Shown here piece after piece: positions 18,150-27,477 of a stretch of 64,000 nucleotides of DNA (position 1 is the stretch's first letter; the number at the start of each line of letters is the position of its first letter). Where the stretch lies: assembly GCF_009496535.1 (NCBI RefSeq), contig NZ_WIDL01000014.1, forward strand, positions 50,526-114,525, written 5' to 3'. A program made the translations under genes and the position numbers. Source of the DNA: Stenotrophomonas sp. MYb238 (GTDB lineage Bacteria > Pseudomonadota > Gammaproteobacteria > Xanthomonadales > Xanthomonadaceae). The notes beneath the pieces were generated by a model. It did no database searches, had not been told where the DNA came from, and saw only the letters and a list, made by a program, of their open reading frames with translations.

Positions 18150-18409
18150 CACCGGCTCCCTCCTGGATCGAATACGGCGGTCGACACCCCCTGAGCAGCC
18201 TTGTAGCAGGAAGCGGCCGGGCATCGCCAAGCGGCAGCCGCCGATGCGGCAGACGGCCGATGTCCCGCAGGCTGCGCCGCCACGCCGGATGGGCCCGACC
18301 TGCAGCTACCTACAGCGGTGACGGCATCCCATCGACCGGCGCCCTGGCCTCCGGTATCGAAGGCCACACGGCCGGCGCAATCGCACGCCGACCGCGGGGC
18401 GGCACGGAC

Positions 18410-19048
18410 TCAGGGCCAGGCCGGCGGATTCGCGGCCCACGCCCGCTGCACTTCGGCCAGGCGCGCGCGTTCCTCGTCCTTCCATGCGGGCAGCAGCTGG
18501 GCCAAGCGCGCCGGGTCGTTCCAGAGCTGCGGCTCGGTCCGCACCGCCGCCGCATACCACTGCACGGCTTCGTCGCGGCGGCCCAGCGTCCACAGCGCCA
18601 GGGCCAGTGTCGGAGGCACCCAGGCGACATTGCCGCGCGCGGCCTGCGCGGCTGCGCTCCACTGCTGCAGCGCGGCCTCGGCGTCGCCGTGGCGGTACAG
18701 GCTCCAGCCCAGGTTCCAGCGGATGCCGCGGGCCTGAAGCGAATTGTCGGATACGGCGCCCAGCGCTTCCTGGTAAAGCTTCTCGCCGAGCTCGACGCGG
18801 TTCTCCGCGTAGGCGATGCCGGCCAGCTGGGTCGTGGCCTCCACGCCCTTCCTGCCCCGCTCGCGCAGTTTCATCAGTTGCTCGACCAGGCCCGGCTGTT
18901 CCGGCGGCAGGGCATGCACGGGCTTGGCCGCGGCATCGTCATCGAAGTAGAACTCGGCGATCTTCGGCATCCCCTGCGCCCACGCCGTCGAACAGAACAG
19001 GCCGGCCAGCAGCACCAGGCCGCCGGCTACGCCCCTTATCACCTGCAT
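18410..19048 (-). CDS. Secreted TPR-like protein
   Basis: A 212-residue protein with a signal peptide (MQVIRGVAGGLVLLAGLFCSTAWAQG) and at least three TPR-like helical pairs, e.g. TQLAGIAYAENRVELGEKLYQEAL, RWNLGWSLYRHGDAEAALQQW and LALALWTLGRRDEAVQWYAAAV. TPRs mediate protein-protein contacts; the partner is unknown. An alternative ATG seven codons upstream (19069) exists, but the shorter form puts the basic residue and hydrophobic core in the normal signal-peptide geometry. The 260 bases between it and the next minus-strand gene show no other gene. Confidence 0.72.
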   Translation of the reverse strand: MQVIRGVAGGLVLLAGLFCSTAWAQGMPKIAEFYFDDDAAAKPVHALPPEQPGLVEQLMKLRERGRKGVEATTQLAGIAYAENRVELGEKLYQEALGAVSDNSLQARGIRWNLGWSLYRHGDAEAALQQWSAAAQAARGNVAWVPPTLALALWTLGRRDEAVQWYAAAVRTEPQLWNDPARLAQLLPAWKDEERARLAEVQRAWAANPPAWP

Positions 19049-19196
19049 GTTGCAATCCCCATCATTCATGTTCCAGCAAGCTGCGATCCTAACCGCTCGG
19101 CGGGCGCTCCGCGACCCTGCGGAGCGGGCGCCGGCGCGAACGCAGCCGGTGCGCCGGCAGCGGCGCGCGCGGCCGCGCAGGCGCGAAAACCCGCAC

Positions 19197-19205
19197 TGTT
19201 ACAAT
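19197..19205 (+). promoter_or_regulatory. Possible extended -10 promoter for the oxidoreductase gene
   Basis: TGTTACAAT contains a TGnTACAAT extended -10 element 66 bases before the ATG at 19271. A clear -35 element is not visible 17 bases upstream, as is common for extended -10 promoters. Confidence 0.4.
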
Positions 19206-19270
19206 CGCCGGCCGCGTGCGCGCCGCCTGGCGCGGCAGCCGATGCCAGCCGTTCCTGCAATGGGCCAGCC

Positions 19271-22200
19271 ATGACAAGTACCGCCGAACTCACCTCCCCC
19301 GCCTCCGCCAACACGCCGCTGATCGGCGTGCGCGACCGCGACTACACGCTGGAGCACAAGTACACCCGCACCGACGGCCGCATCTATCTGAGCGGCGTGC
19401 AGGCGCTGGTGCGGCTGCCGCTGATGCAGCAGCAGCGCGACATGGCGGTGGGGTTGAACACCGGGGGCTTCGTCAGCGGCTACCGCGGCTCGCCGCTGGG
19501 CGGCTTCGACCTGGAGCTGTGGCGCGCGCGCAGGCACCTGGACGCGGCCAAGGTGAAGTTCGTGCCCGGCCTCAACGAGGACCTGGGCGCGACGATGGTC
19601 TGGGGCACGCAGCAGACCAACCTGTTCCCCGGCGCCAACGTCGATGGCGTGTTCGGCATGTGGTACGGCAAGGGCCCGGGCGTGGACCGCTGCGGCGACG
19701 TGTTCAAGCACGCCAATGCCGCCGGCACCTCCAGGCACGGCGGCGTACTGGCGCTGGCCGCCGACGACCACGCCTGCCGCAGCTCGACCCTGCCGCACGG
19801 CAGCGAGGACGAATTCGTCAGCGCGATGATGCCGGTGCTGAACCCGGCCGGCGTGCAGGACATCCTCGACCTGGGCCTGGTCGGCTGGGCGATGAGCCGC
19901 TACACCGGCCGCTGGATCGGCTTCAAGACCATCGCCGAGACCGTGGAATCCTCCGCCTCGGTGGACGTGGACCCGTTCGCGCGCCGGATCGTCCTGCCGG
20001 AAGATTTCGAGATGCCGGCCGCCGGCCTCAACATCCGCTGGCCGGATCCGCCGCTGGAACAGGAGATGCGCCTGCACCGCTATGCGGTGAAGGCCGCGCA
20101 GGCCTTCGCCCGCGCCAACGGCATCGACAAGGTGGTGATGGATTCGCCGCGCGCGCGGCTGGGTATCGTCACCACCGGCAAGAGCTACCTGGACGTATTG
20201 CAGGCGCTGGAATACCTGGGCCTGGACGAGAAGGCCTGCGCCGAGATCGGCATCCGCGTCTACAAGGTCGGCATGACCTGGCCGCTGGAGCCGCAGGGCA
20301 TCGCCGCGTTCGCGCGCGGGCTGGAAGACATCGTCGTGGTGGAAGAAAAGAAGGCCTTCATCGAGCGGCAGATGAAGGAATACTTCTACAACTGGCCGGC
20401 TGGCTGGGGCGCGCGCCCGTCCATCGTCGGCAAGTACGACGAACAGGGCGAGTGGATCCTGCCGTCCACCGGCGAACTCACCCCGGCCACCATCGCCGGC
20501 GTGATCGGCCGCCGCATCCAGCGTTTCTTCAATACCGAGTCCATCGAAGAGCGCCTGCGCTGGATGGACGTCAAGGAAGCCGAGATGGCCCTGCCGCGCG
20601 CGCAGTTCCCGCGCGTGCCGCATTACTGCTCCGGCTGCCCGCACAACACCTCCACCAACGTGCCGGACGGCTCGCGGGCGCTGGCCGGCATCGGCTGCCA
20701 CTACATGGTGACGTGGATGGACCGCGACACCGACACCTTCACCCACATGGGCGGCGAAGGCGTCACCTGGGCCGGGCAGGCGGCGTTCACCGACACCGGG
20801 CACGTGTTCCAGAACCTCGGCGACGGCACCTATTTCCACAGCGGTTCGCTGGCGATCCGCCAGGCCATCGCCGCCGGCGTCAACATCACCTACAAGATCC
20901 TCTACAACGACGCGGTGGCGATGACCGGCGGCCAGCCGGTGGACGGCACGCTCACCGTGCCGCAGATCGCCCAGCAGATGCGCGCCGAGGGCGTGCACAC
21001 CATCGTGCTGCTGTCCGACGACATCGCCAGGTGGAAGCTGCGCCGGCACGAATTCCCGCACGAGGTGGAATTCCACGACCGCGCCGAGCTGGACGCGGTG
21101 CAGAAGCACCTGCGCACGGTCAAGGGCACCAGCATCCTGATCTACGAGCAGACCTGCGCCACCGAGAAGCGCCGCCGCCGCAAGCGCGGCAAGCTGGTCG
21201 ATCCGCCCAAGCGCACCCTGATCAATTCGCTGGTCTGCGAAGGCTGCGGCGACTGCGGCGAAAAGAGCTTCTGCGTGTCGGTGCTGCCCAAGGAGACCGA
21301 GTTCGGGCGCAAGCGCGACATCGACCAGTCCAACTGCAACAAGGACTTCTCCTGCACCACCGGCTTCTGCCCGAGCTTCGTCACCGTGCACGGCGGCCAG
21401 CTGCGCAAGGGACAGAAGAGCAATGCCGCCAGCCTGCTCGACAACCTGCCCGACCCGGTGTTCCGCAGCGACCTGACCCAGCCCTGGAACATCCTGATCA
21501 CCGGCGTCGGCGGCACCGGCGTGGTCACCATCGGCGCGCTGCTGGGCATGGCCGGGCACCTGGAAGGCAAGGGCGCTACCGTGCTCGACCAGACCGGCCT
21601 GGCGCAGAAGGGCGGCGCGGTCACCACCCACATCCGCATCGCCAACACCCCGGCCGACATCCACGCCGTGCGCATCGCCGCCGGCGAGGCCGACCTGGTG
21701 CTGGGCTGCGACATGGTGGTGGTCAACGACTACTGGGCGCTGTCCAAGGTGCGCGGCGAGCGCTCCCAGGTCGTGCTCAACACCTACGAGGCGATGCCGG
21801 GCACCTTCACCACCCACCCGGACATGCAGTTCCCGGCCGCCGACATCATCGCCGGAGTGAAGGTGGCGCTGGGCGGGCGCGACCCGATCCTGCTCGACGC
21901 CACCCAGCTGGCCACCGCGCTGCTGGGCGATGCGATCGCCTCCAACCTGTTCATCCTCGGCTTCGCCTGGCAGCAGGGGCTGGTGCCGTTGTCGCTGGAA
22001 GCGCTGATGCGCGCGATCGAACTCAACGGCGCCGCCATCGAGATGAACCAGCGCGCGTTCGCCTGGGGCCGCCTGGCCGCGATCGACCCGCAGGCGGTGC
22101 AGCAGGCCGCCGGCCTGGTGCGCAACGCGCCCACCGAGGCCGAGCGCACCCCGGGCACGCTGCGCGAACTGCCGCCGGGCGAGTGGGAAGGCAGCGAGGC

Positions 22201-22981
22201 CGGCGCGCCGTCGGCGCCGCGCAACCCGGGCAACGAGCCGGAAGTGCGCGGCCTGCCCTCCAACGACCCGCAACCGGGCGACGTCACCTTCCCGACCCTG
22301 GACGACGCGCGCCTGTCGCGCTCGCTGGACGAACTGATCGCCCGCCGCAGCGGCTTCCTCATCGACTACCAGGACGCCGCCTACGCCACCCGCTACCGCC
22401 AGCTGGTCGACGCGGTGCGCAAGGCCGAGCAGCGCGTGGCGCCGGGCAGCACCGCGCTGACCGAAGCGGTAGCGCGCTATTTCTTCAAGCTGATGGCCTA
22501 CAAGGACGAGTACGAGGTGGCCCGCCTGTACACCAGCGGCGACTTCCTCAAGCGCGTGCAGCAGCAGTTCGAGGGCGACTACCAGGTGCGTTTCCACCTG
22601 GCGCCGCCGCTGCTGGCCAAGCGCGACGAACAGGGCCGCCTGCAGAAGAAGGAATACGGCCCGTGGATGTTCAAGGCCTTCGGCCTGCTGGCCAAGCTGA
22701 AGTTCCTGCGCGGCGGCCGCTTCGACGTCTTCGGCCATACCGCCGAGCGCCGCGGCGAACGCCAGCTGATCGCCGATTACGAGCGGACCCTGCAGGAACT
22801 GCTCGGCGCGCTCGACGCCGCCCGGCTGCCGCTGGCGGTGGACATCGCCAGCATCCCCGAACACATCCGCGGCTACGGCCACGTCAAGGAAGCGCACCTG
22901 CACGAGGCCAAGGCCCGCGAAGCGGCGCTGCTGGCAACGTGGCGCAATCCGAAGGCGCTGCATATCGTGCAGGCGGCGTAG
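19271..22981 (+). CDS. Indolepyruvate ferredoxin oxidoreductase family protein (fused subunits)
   Basis: A 1236-residue fused 2-oxoacid:ferredoxin oxidoreductase of the type common in Proteobacteria. N-terminal pyrimidine-binding TPP domain about 30-400; a TPP-binding core with CSGCPHNTS (Cys453, Cys456) and HMGGEGVTWAGQAAF around 495-510; a Cys-rich segment CEGCGDCGEKSFC (656-668) plus SNCNKDFSCTTGFC; a gamma domain starting GVGGTGVVTIG (745); and a C-terminal DUF6537-like region from about 990. The reaction is oxidative decarboxylation of an aryl or branched 2-oxoacid to acyl-CoA; substrate range cannot be read from the sequence. A canonical 2x[4Fe-4S] CxxCxxCxxxC pattern is not complete, which is usual in this subgroup. 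It is a single-gene unit. Confidence 0.88.
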   Translation: MTSTAELTSPASANTPLIGVRDRDYTLEHKYTRTDGRIYLSGVQALVRLPLMQQQRDMAVGLNTGGFVSGYRGSPLGGFDLELWRARRHLDAAKVKFVPGLNEDLGATMVWGTQQTNLFPGANVDGVFGMWYGKGPGVDRCGDVFKHANAAGTSRHGGVLALAADDHACRSSTLPHGSEDEFVSAMMPVLNPAGVQDILDLGLVGWAMSRYTGRWIGFKTIAETVESSASVDVDPFARRIVLPEDFEMPAAGLNIRWPDPPLEQEMRLHRYAVKAAQAFARANGIDKVVMDSPRARLGIVTTGKSYLDVLQALEYLGLDEKACAEIGIRVYKVGMTWPLEPQGIAAFARGLEDIVVVEEKKAFIERQMKEYFYNWPAGWGARPSIVGKYDEQGEWILPSTGELTPATIAGVIGRRIQRFFNTESIEERLRWMDVKEAEMALPRAQFPRVPHYCSGCPHNTSTNVPDGSRALAGIGCHYMVTWMDRDTDTFTHMGGEGVTWAGQAAFTDTGHVFQNLGDGTYFHSGSLAIRQAIAAGVNITYKILYNDAVAMTGGQPVDGTLTVPQIAQQMRAEGVHTIVLLSDDIARWKLRRHEFPHEVEFHDRAELDAVQKHLRTVKGTSILIYEQTCATEKRRRRKRGKLVDPPKRTLINSLVCEGCGDCGEKSFCVSVLPKETEFGRKRDIDQSNCNKDFSCTTGFCPSFVTVHGGQLRKGQKSNAASLLDNLPDPVFRSDLTQPWNILITGVGGTGVVTIGALLGMAGHLEGKGATVLDQTGLAQKGGAVTTHIRIANTPADIHAVRIAAGEADLVLGCDMVVVNDYWALSKVRGERSQVVLNTYEAMPGTFTTHPDMQFPAADIIAGVKVALGGRDPILLDATQLATALLGDAIASNLFILGFAWQQGLVPLSLEALMRAIELNGAAIEMNQRAFAWGRLAAIDPQAVQQAAGLVRNAPTEAERTPGTLRELPPGEWEGSEAGAPSAPRNPGNEPEVRGLPSNDPQPGDVTFPTLDDARLSRSLDELIARRSGFLIDYQDAAYATRYRQLVDAVRKAEQRVAPGSTALTEAVARYFFKLMAYKDEYEVARLYTSGDFLKRVQQQFEGDYQVRFHLAPPLLAKRDEQGRLQKKEYGPWMFKAFGLLAKLKFLRGGRFDVFGHTAERRGERQLIADYERTLQELLGALDAARLPLAVDIASIPEHIRGYGHVKEAHLHEAKAREAALLATWRNPKALHIVQAA

Positions 22982-23004
22982 TCCCAGGAGGCAATCCGTA
23001 CATC

Positions 23005-23081
23005 GCATGTGCGACATGCAATGTATGGGATGCATCCCGGAAATGAAACCTATGCCTTGCATTTTACACATGCAAGGCATA
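23005..23081. promoter_or_regulatory. hipBA operator region with three palindromes
   Basis: Three dyads lie just ahead of hipB: GCATGT-GCG-ACATGC (23005-23019), the perfect palindrome GGGATGCATCCC (23027-23038), and a long one with 12-base arms TATGCCTTGCAT / ATGCAAGGCATA separated by TTTACAC (23051-23081). The last has the TATNCC...GGNATA outline of E. coli HipB operators (TATCC N8 GGATA). HipB family repressors bind such sites as dimers; HipA acts as co-repressor. Confidence 0.7.
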
Positions 23082-23116
23082 AGTTACCTCGGCACCTCGT
23101 GCTTCGGGCGTCCGCC

Positions 23117-23374
23117 ATGACAAACAAACGCCACACCCTCCGCACCGCCCACCAGTTGGGCCCCTTGATGCGGGCATTCCGCAGGCAGGCCGGGCTCAGC
23201 CAGGCCCAGCTGGGCGAACGCCTCGGCATTTCCCGGCAAGCCATCACCGCGCTGGAGCGCGAGCCCGAGGCGGCCACCTTCGAGCGGCTGATGCGGGTAT
23301 GGGCCGAACTCGGCTTGGAGGTTTCCCTGCAACCACGCGGCCAGGAAACGCCAGATACCGGCCTGGAGTGGTGA
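23117..23374 (+). CDS. hipB: HipB-like XRE-family antitoxin
   Basis: An 85-residue helix-turn-helix protein: LGPLMRAFRRQAGLSQAQLGERLGISRQAITALERE is a textbook HTH-3 (Cro/C1) domain covering about residues 15-62, followed by a short C-terminal extension. It is expected to neutralise HipA and repress the operon through the upstream dyads. The start at 23117 follows the palindromes; an in-frame ATG at 23009 would read through the operators and was rejected. hipA starts three bases after the stop. Confidence 0.88.
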   Translation: MTNKRHTLRTAHQLGPLMRAFRRQAGLSQAQLGERLGISRQAITALEREPEAATFERLMRVWAELGLEVSLQPRGQETPDTGLEW

Positions 23375-23377
23375 GCC

Positions 23378-24697
23378 ATGGGCGAGTTGCGGGTATGGAT
23401 GAACGGCCTGGAAGTCGCCTCGTGGCAGGAGGGCGTGCGCACCGGGCCACGGCTGACCTATCTCCCCACGTGGCTGGACTCCGAACTGCCGCGTCCGTTG
23501 TCGCTGTCGTTGCCGCTGCTGCCGGCCGGTGAAAGCCACCGCGGCCCGGTGGTCACGGATTACTTCGACAACCTGCTGCCCGACAATGGCGTCATCCGCA
23601 ACCGCATCCGCGACCGCTTCGGCATCCGCTCATCCGGCACGTTCGACCTGCTGCAGGAAATCGGCCGCGACTGCGTGGGCGCCGTGCAGCTGCTTCCTCC
23701 CGGCGTGGTGCCGGAAGACATCCACCGCATCGATTGCACGCCATTGAGCGATGCCCAGGTGGCGGACCGTCTGCATGCGGTCACCAGCGCCGCGCTGCCG
23801 GGCCGGCATGTGGATGACGAGTTCCGCATCTCCATTGCCGGCGCGCAGGAAAAGACCGCCTTCCTGCGCCATGACGACCGCTGGTGCGTTCCCACCGGCA
23901 GCACGCCCAGCACGCATATCTTCAAACTGCCGCTGGGGCTGGTAGGGAACATGCGCGCTGACATGCAGCTGTCGGTGGAGAACGAATGGCTGTGCATGCA
24001 GCTGCTGGCCGCGTTCGGCATCCCTGTCGCCGCTACCTCGATCGGCCAGTTCGGCGATCAGCGCGCCTTGATCGTGGAGCGCTTCGACCGCCGGCTTGCC
24101 CGCAACGGCCGCTGGTGGCTGCGGCTGCCGCAGGAAGACATGTGCCAGGCGTTCGGCCTGCCCTCCTCGCGCAAGTACGAAAGCGATGGCGGTCCGGGCA
24201 TCGTGCAGATCATGGAACTGCTGCGCCAATCGGAGCAGCCGCAGGACCGTGCCACCTTCTTCAAGACCCAGCTGCTGTTCTGGATGCTGGCCGCTACCGA
24301 CGGGCACGCCAAGAATTTCAGCCTCCACATCGAAGCGGCGGGGCGCTTCCGGCTGACGCCGGTCTACGACGTGATCTCAGCATATCCGATCCTCGGGAAC
24401 GGGCCGAATCACGTCTCCCCGCACAAGGCGGCACTGGCAATGGCGGTGAGCGGCCGGAACCGGCATCGCCAGCTCCTGCATATCCGTCGCAGGCACTGGA
24501 ACGAAACCGCACGCGCCTGCGGCGTTGCCGAAGGCGCCGAACCGTGGATCGTTGAACTGCTGGAACGCGTCGAGCCGGCCATCCGGGCGGTGCAGGCAAC
24601 ACTGCCGCCAGGCTTCCCGGATCGTGTCGCCACCCCGGTCCTCGAGGGCCTGCGGCAAGCCGCGGCGCGCCTGGCGGAGATGACGCCGGACGCCTGA
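23378..24697 (+). CDS. hipA: HipA-family serine/threonine kinase toxin
   Basis: A 439-residue toxin kinase. Key elements of E. coli HipA are present at nearly the same positions: the phosphorylatable loop SIAGAQEKTA (Ser152), the catalytic Asp308 in TDGHAKNFS, and the Mg-binding Asp331 in YDV. E. coli HipA phosphorylates glutamyl-tRNA synthetase to trigger the stringent response and persistence; whether this one has the same target is unknown. Full length with no visible lesion, so the module is probably functional. It is cotranscribed with hipB (3-base gap). Base composition looks somewhat less GC-rich upstream than in flanking genes, consistent with horizontal acquisition. Confidence 0.92.
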   Translation: MGELRVWMNGLEVASWQEGVRTGPRLTYLPTWLDSELPRPLSLSLPLLPAGESHRGPVVTDYFDNLLPDNGVIRNRIRDRFGIRSSGTFDLLQEIGRDCVGAVQLLPPGVVPEDIHRIDCTPLSDAQVADRLHAVTSAALPGRHVDDEFRISIAGAQEKTAFLRHDDRWCVPTGSTPSTHIFKLPLGLVGNMRADMQLSVENEWLCMQLLAAFGIPVAATSIGQFGDQRALIVERFDRRLARNGRWWLRLPQEDMCQAFGLPSSRKYESDGGPGIVQIMELLRQSEQPQDRATFFKTQLLFWMLAATDGHAKNFSLHIEAAGRFRLTPVYDVISAYPILGNGPNHVSPHKAALAMAVSGRNRHRQLLHIRRRHWNETARACGVAEGAEPWIVELLERVEPAIRAVQATLPPGFPDRVATPVLEGLRQAAARLAEMTPDA

Positions 24698-24748
24698 CGG
24701 CGGCCCGGAGCGCTTCGATCCGCGCCAAGCGCATGCGGGCCAATGACC

Positions 24749-26647
24749 TCAACGCCGCGGCGCAAGAATCTTCGTCAACAGATCCACACGGCCGGCGATG
24801 CGCCGCAGGTGCGGGTAGCGCAGGCCGTCGCGGTAGTCGATGCGCACGCTGCGGAAGCTGTCGGCCTGGCGCACGATCAGTTCGACCGGCGTGCCGTCCC
24901 TGGCGTCGGTCACCGCCTGCTTCAGGCGCGCGCCGCTGTAGGCCAGGCCGTTGACCGCCACCACGGTGACGTCCTTGGACAGTCCGGCCCTGAACGCCGG
25001 ACCGTCCCAGCCCACCCATTGCAGCACGCCGTCGCTGCCGGCCTTCAGGCCCAGCGAGTACTGCAGGTCGGCCAGGCCATCGGCCTCGCCGTCGGCGACC
25101 ACCAGGTTCGGCGCTTCGTCGTAGTACAGCTCCCAGCCCACGGCTTCCAGGCCGTCGGGCGCGCCGCCGTCGCGCGCGTCCAGGCGCTGGCCGATGAAGG
25201 CGTCCCAGCCGCCGGGCTGCACCGCTTCCAGCGCGCGCATCACGTCGTCGCGGTCGTACAGCCGGATCTCGCCCTGCGCGCCGCCCTGGTGGAAGCGGCG
25301 GGCGAAATCGTCCAGCGCCAGCTTGCCCTTGGACAGCGTGCGCAGCCGCGCGTCCACGCCCAGCCACAGCAGGGTGCTCTCGTTGTAGAACTCGAAGGCA
25401 CGCTGCCAGTCGGCCCAGGCCTGCGGTTTCGAATTGAAATCGAGGATGCCCTGGTGGACGGTGTCGTGCAGGTCGCGCCATTGCCGCCCCGGCTGGGTGG
25501 CGTAGTTGGCCTGCAGCTGCGCCAGCATCGCCATGGCGTAGTCGTGGTTCCACAGGCCCGAGCGCGCGGCCAGCACCACCGCCCAGTACTGGGTCTGGCC
25601 TTCGTACATCCACAACTCGTCGTTGTGCATCGGCGCGTTGTAGTGCGGCACCCAGGTCGGGCGCGGGCGCCACGCCTTGCCGATCCATGCATGCACATAT
25701 TCGTGCGGCAGCAGGTCGTTGTCGGTGTAGGGACGCTCGCCGCGCAGGTAGCCGTCGTGCATGCCGTTCTCGCTGGACTGCGCGTGCTCCAGGCCGATGC
25801 CGGTGAACACGTCCGACACCGCCAGCAGGAAGTCGTAGCGCGTGTAGGGGCGCGGTCCGAACACCTTGTCGGCTTCGTGCACCAGCGCGCGGTGCGCGTC
25901 CAGCACCTTCGGGTCGGCCTGCAGTGCCTGCGGGTTCTCGGCCACCACGTCCAGCCATACCGGCTGCGCGGCCCTGTCGTCGAGGGCGAAGCGCCTGAAC
26001 CAGCGCCCGGCGTAGACCGGCGAGTCGACCAGCGTCATCAGCGACACCGGCGTGTAGTGCTCGGTGCCGCCGCCGCGCTGGGCGATGTCCAGCGCCGTGC
26101 CGCTCTGCCAGCCCTCGGGCAGGCGCAGCGCCGGCTTCACCTGGATGCCGCGCGCGTCATAACCCGCCGGGTACAGCACCACGCGATGCCATTGCAGGTC
26201 GAGCAGGTTGGGCGTCATCGCCACCCGGCCCTGGTCGGCGGCGGTCGGCGAGAGGTACTGGAACTCGATGTCCAGCGCGTCCACGCCATCGGGCACCTGC
26301 AGGCCGAAGGCGTACATGTCGCCCGGGTCGCGGGTCCATTGCAGCGGCTGGCCGTTGCCGCGGATCACCAATCCGGCCATCTGGTTGATCGGCCCGGTCG
26401 GCGCATGGTTGCCGGGGATCCACTGCGGATACCACAGGGTCAGCGGGCCGGGCGCCACCGGGATGCGTTCGCGCACGCGCTGGATGCGGCGCTCGACGTC
26501 GCTGGCGTCCACCTCCAGCTCGATCACGCCCGGATAGCGCGCCTGCACCTGCATCGCCACCTGCCGCGCGTCGCCGTCCTGCGCCTGCGCGCACGCCAGC
26601 GGCGCCATGCCCAACACCATCGCCAACAACCAGTTGCGCCCCAGCAT
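24749..26647 (-). CDS. M61 family peptidase (glycyl aminopeptidase-like) with PDZ domain
   Basis: A 632-residue secreted metallopeptidase. The signal peptide is MLGRNWLLAMVLGMAPLACAQAQ. An N-terminal M61 beta-domain (about 25-200) precedes the catalytic motif HEYVHAW (His315, Glu316, His319) and the downstream ELWMYEGQTQYW helix bearing the third zinc ligand Glu. The C-terminal region (about 540-632) holds a PDZ-like segment GPAFRAGLSKDVTVVAVNG. The family cleaves peptides with N-terminal Gly or Ala. A longer start at 26680 would place ATG one base after the stop of the upstream methyltransferase gene (TAG-G-ATG); 26647 gives the more compact signal peptide. Either way the two genes are probably one operon. 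Confidence 0.87.
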   Translation of the reverse strand: MLGRNWLLAMVLGMAPLACAQAQDGDARQVAMQVQARYPGVIELEVDASDVERRIQRVRERIPVAPGPLTLWYPQWIPGNHAPTGPINQMAGLVIRGNGQPLQWTRDPGDMYAFGLQVPDGVDALDIEFQYLSPTAADQGRVAMTPNLLDLQWHRVVLYPAGYDARGIQVKPALRLPEGWQSGTALDIAQRGGGTEHYTPVSLMTLVDSPVYAGRWFRRFALDDRAAQPVWLDVVAENPQALQADPKVLDAHRALVHEADKVFGPRPYTRYDFLLAVSDVFTGIGLEHAQSSENGMHDGYLRGERPYTDNDLLPHEYVHAWIGKAWRPRPTWVPHYNAPMHNDELWMYEGQTQYWAVVLAARSGLWNHDYAMAMLAQLQANYATQPGRQWRDLHDTVHQGILDFNSKPQAWADWQRAFEFYNESTLLWLGVDARLRTLSKGKLALDDFARRFHQGGAQGEIRLYDRDDVMRALEAVQPGGWDAFIGQRLDARDGGAPDGLEAVGWELYYDEAPNLVVADGEADGLADLQYSLGLKAGSDGVLQWVGWDGPAFRAGLSKDVTVVAVNGLAYSGARLKQAVTDARDGTPVELIVRQADSFRSVRIDYRDGLRYPHLRRIAGRVDLLTKILAPRR

Positions 26648-26681
26648 CCGTCCACCCGCCCCGCGTTGAAGTTTCCGCATC

Positions 26682-27326
26682 CTAGCCGGTCCGCGCCGGC
26701 GCCCGCCGCCAGACCAGGGTGCGGTTGTTGGCCGGCATCGCCACGTCCTCGCCCAGCTCCAGTCCCTGCGCGCGGGCCAGCGCATCCACCGCCTCGAAAT
26801 CGCGGATGCCCGAGCGCGGGTCGCGCGCCTTCAGCCAGCCGTCGAAGGCGCGGTTGCTGTCGCTGCTGAAACCGCCGCCCTGGTTGAACGGCCCGTAGGC
26901 GATGAACAGCGCCCCCGGCGCCATCAGCGGCGGCAGCCCGGCGAACAGCGCCTGCACCTCCTCCCAGCCCATGATGTGCAGCGTGTTGGCGGTGAACACC
27001 GCATCGAAGCCGGCCTCGCCATCGACGAGCGGCACCGGCGGCAGGGGCCGCAGCCCGCTACCCACCACCGCCTGCAGTTCCAGCGGCGCCGGCGTGTTGG
27101 GCAGCGCGGCCTCGTCCAGCCATTGGTTGATGCCGGGCAGGTGGTCGCGGTGGTCGCTGGCCTGCCAGCGCAGCCACGGCATCGCCGCGGCGAAATGCAC
27201 CGCGTGCTGGCCGGTGCCGCTGCCGATCTCCAGCACGGTGCGGGCGTCGCCCAGGTGGCGCCGCAGCACCGCCAGGATCGGCTCGCGGTTGCGGTCGCAG
27301 GACCCGGCGTGGGGCTTGGCGGTCAT
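26682..27326 (-). CDS. DUF938 family SAM-dependent methyltransferase-like protein
   Basis: A 214-residue Rossmann-fold protein. VLEIGSGTGQHAVHFA (about residues 31-46) is the SAM-binding motif I, WQASDHRDH is the acidic end of the second strand, and TANTLHIMGWEEVQALF and YGPFNQGGGFSSDSNRAFDGWLK are DUF938 signatures. The substrate is unknown. The start at 27326 is the first ATG of the recognisable domain. It lies immediately upstream of the M61 peptidase gene on the same strand. Confidence 0.85.
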   Translation of the reverse strand: MTAKPHAGSCDRNREPILAVLRRHLGDARTVLEIGSGTGQHAVHFAAAMPWLRWQASDHRDHLPGINQWLDEAALPNTPAPLELQAVVGSGLRPLPPVPLVDGEAGFDAVFTANTLHIMGWEEVQALFAGLPPLMAPGALFIAYGPFNQGGGFSSDSNRAFDGWLKARDPRSGIRDFEAVDALARAQGLELGEDVAMPANNRTLVWRRAPARTG

Positions 27327-27477
27327 GGCGGCGCGGCGTCTTCCGGTGATGCGGGCGATTGTGCCGGAGGGCCGGCGCGTCCACGCATGACCATGGTCAC
27401 TTGTGCCGGCACCGCGCCGCGGCCGAGATTCGGGGGTCCCGCGCGATGCCCGCATCGCCACGCCCATGGAGTTCCGC

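Noticed and set aside
19199-23080. Open frame of 1293 codons antisense to the indolepyruvate oxidoreductase gene
   Set aside because: Composition typical of an antisense shadow (His/Gln/Arg/Val-rich, no motifs); the plus-strand frame holds all the catalytic motifs.
24698-24748. Terminator between the convergent hipA and M61 genes
   Set aside because: The 51-base gap shows no stem with a T-run in either direction.
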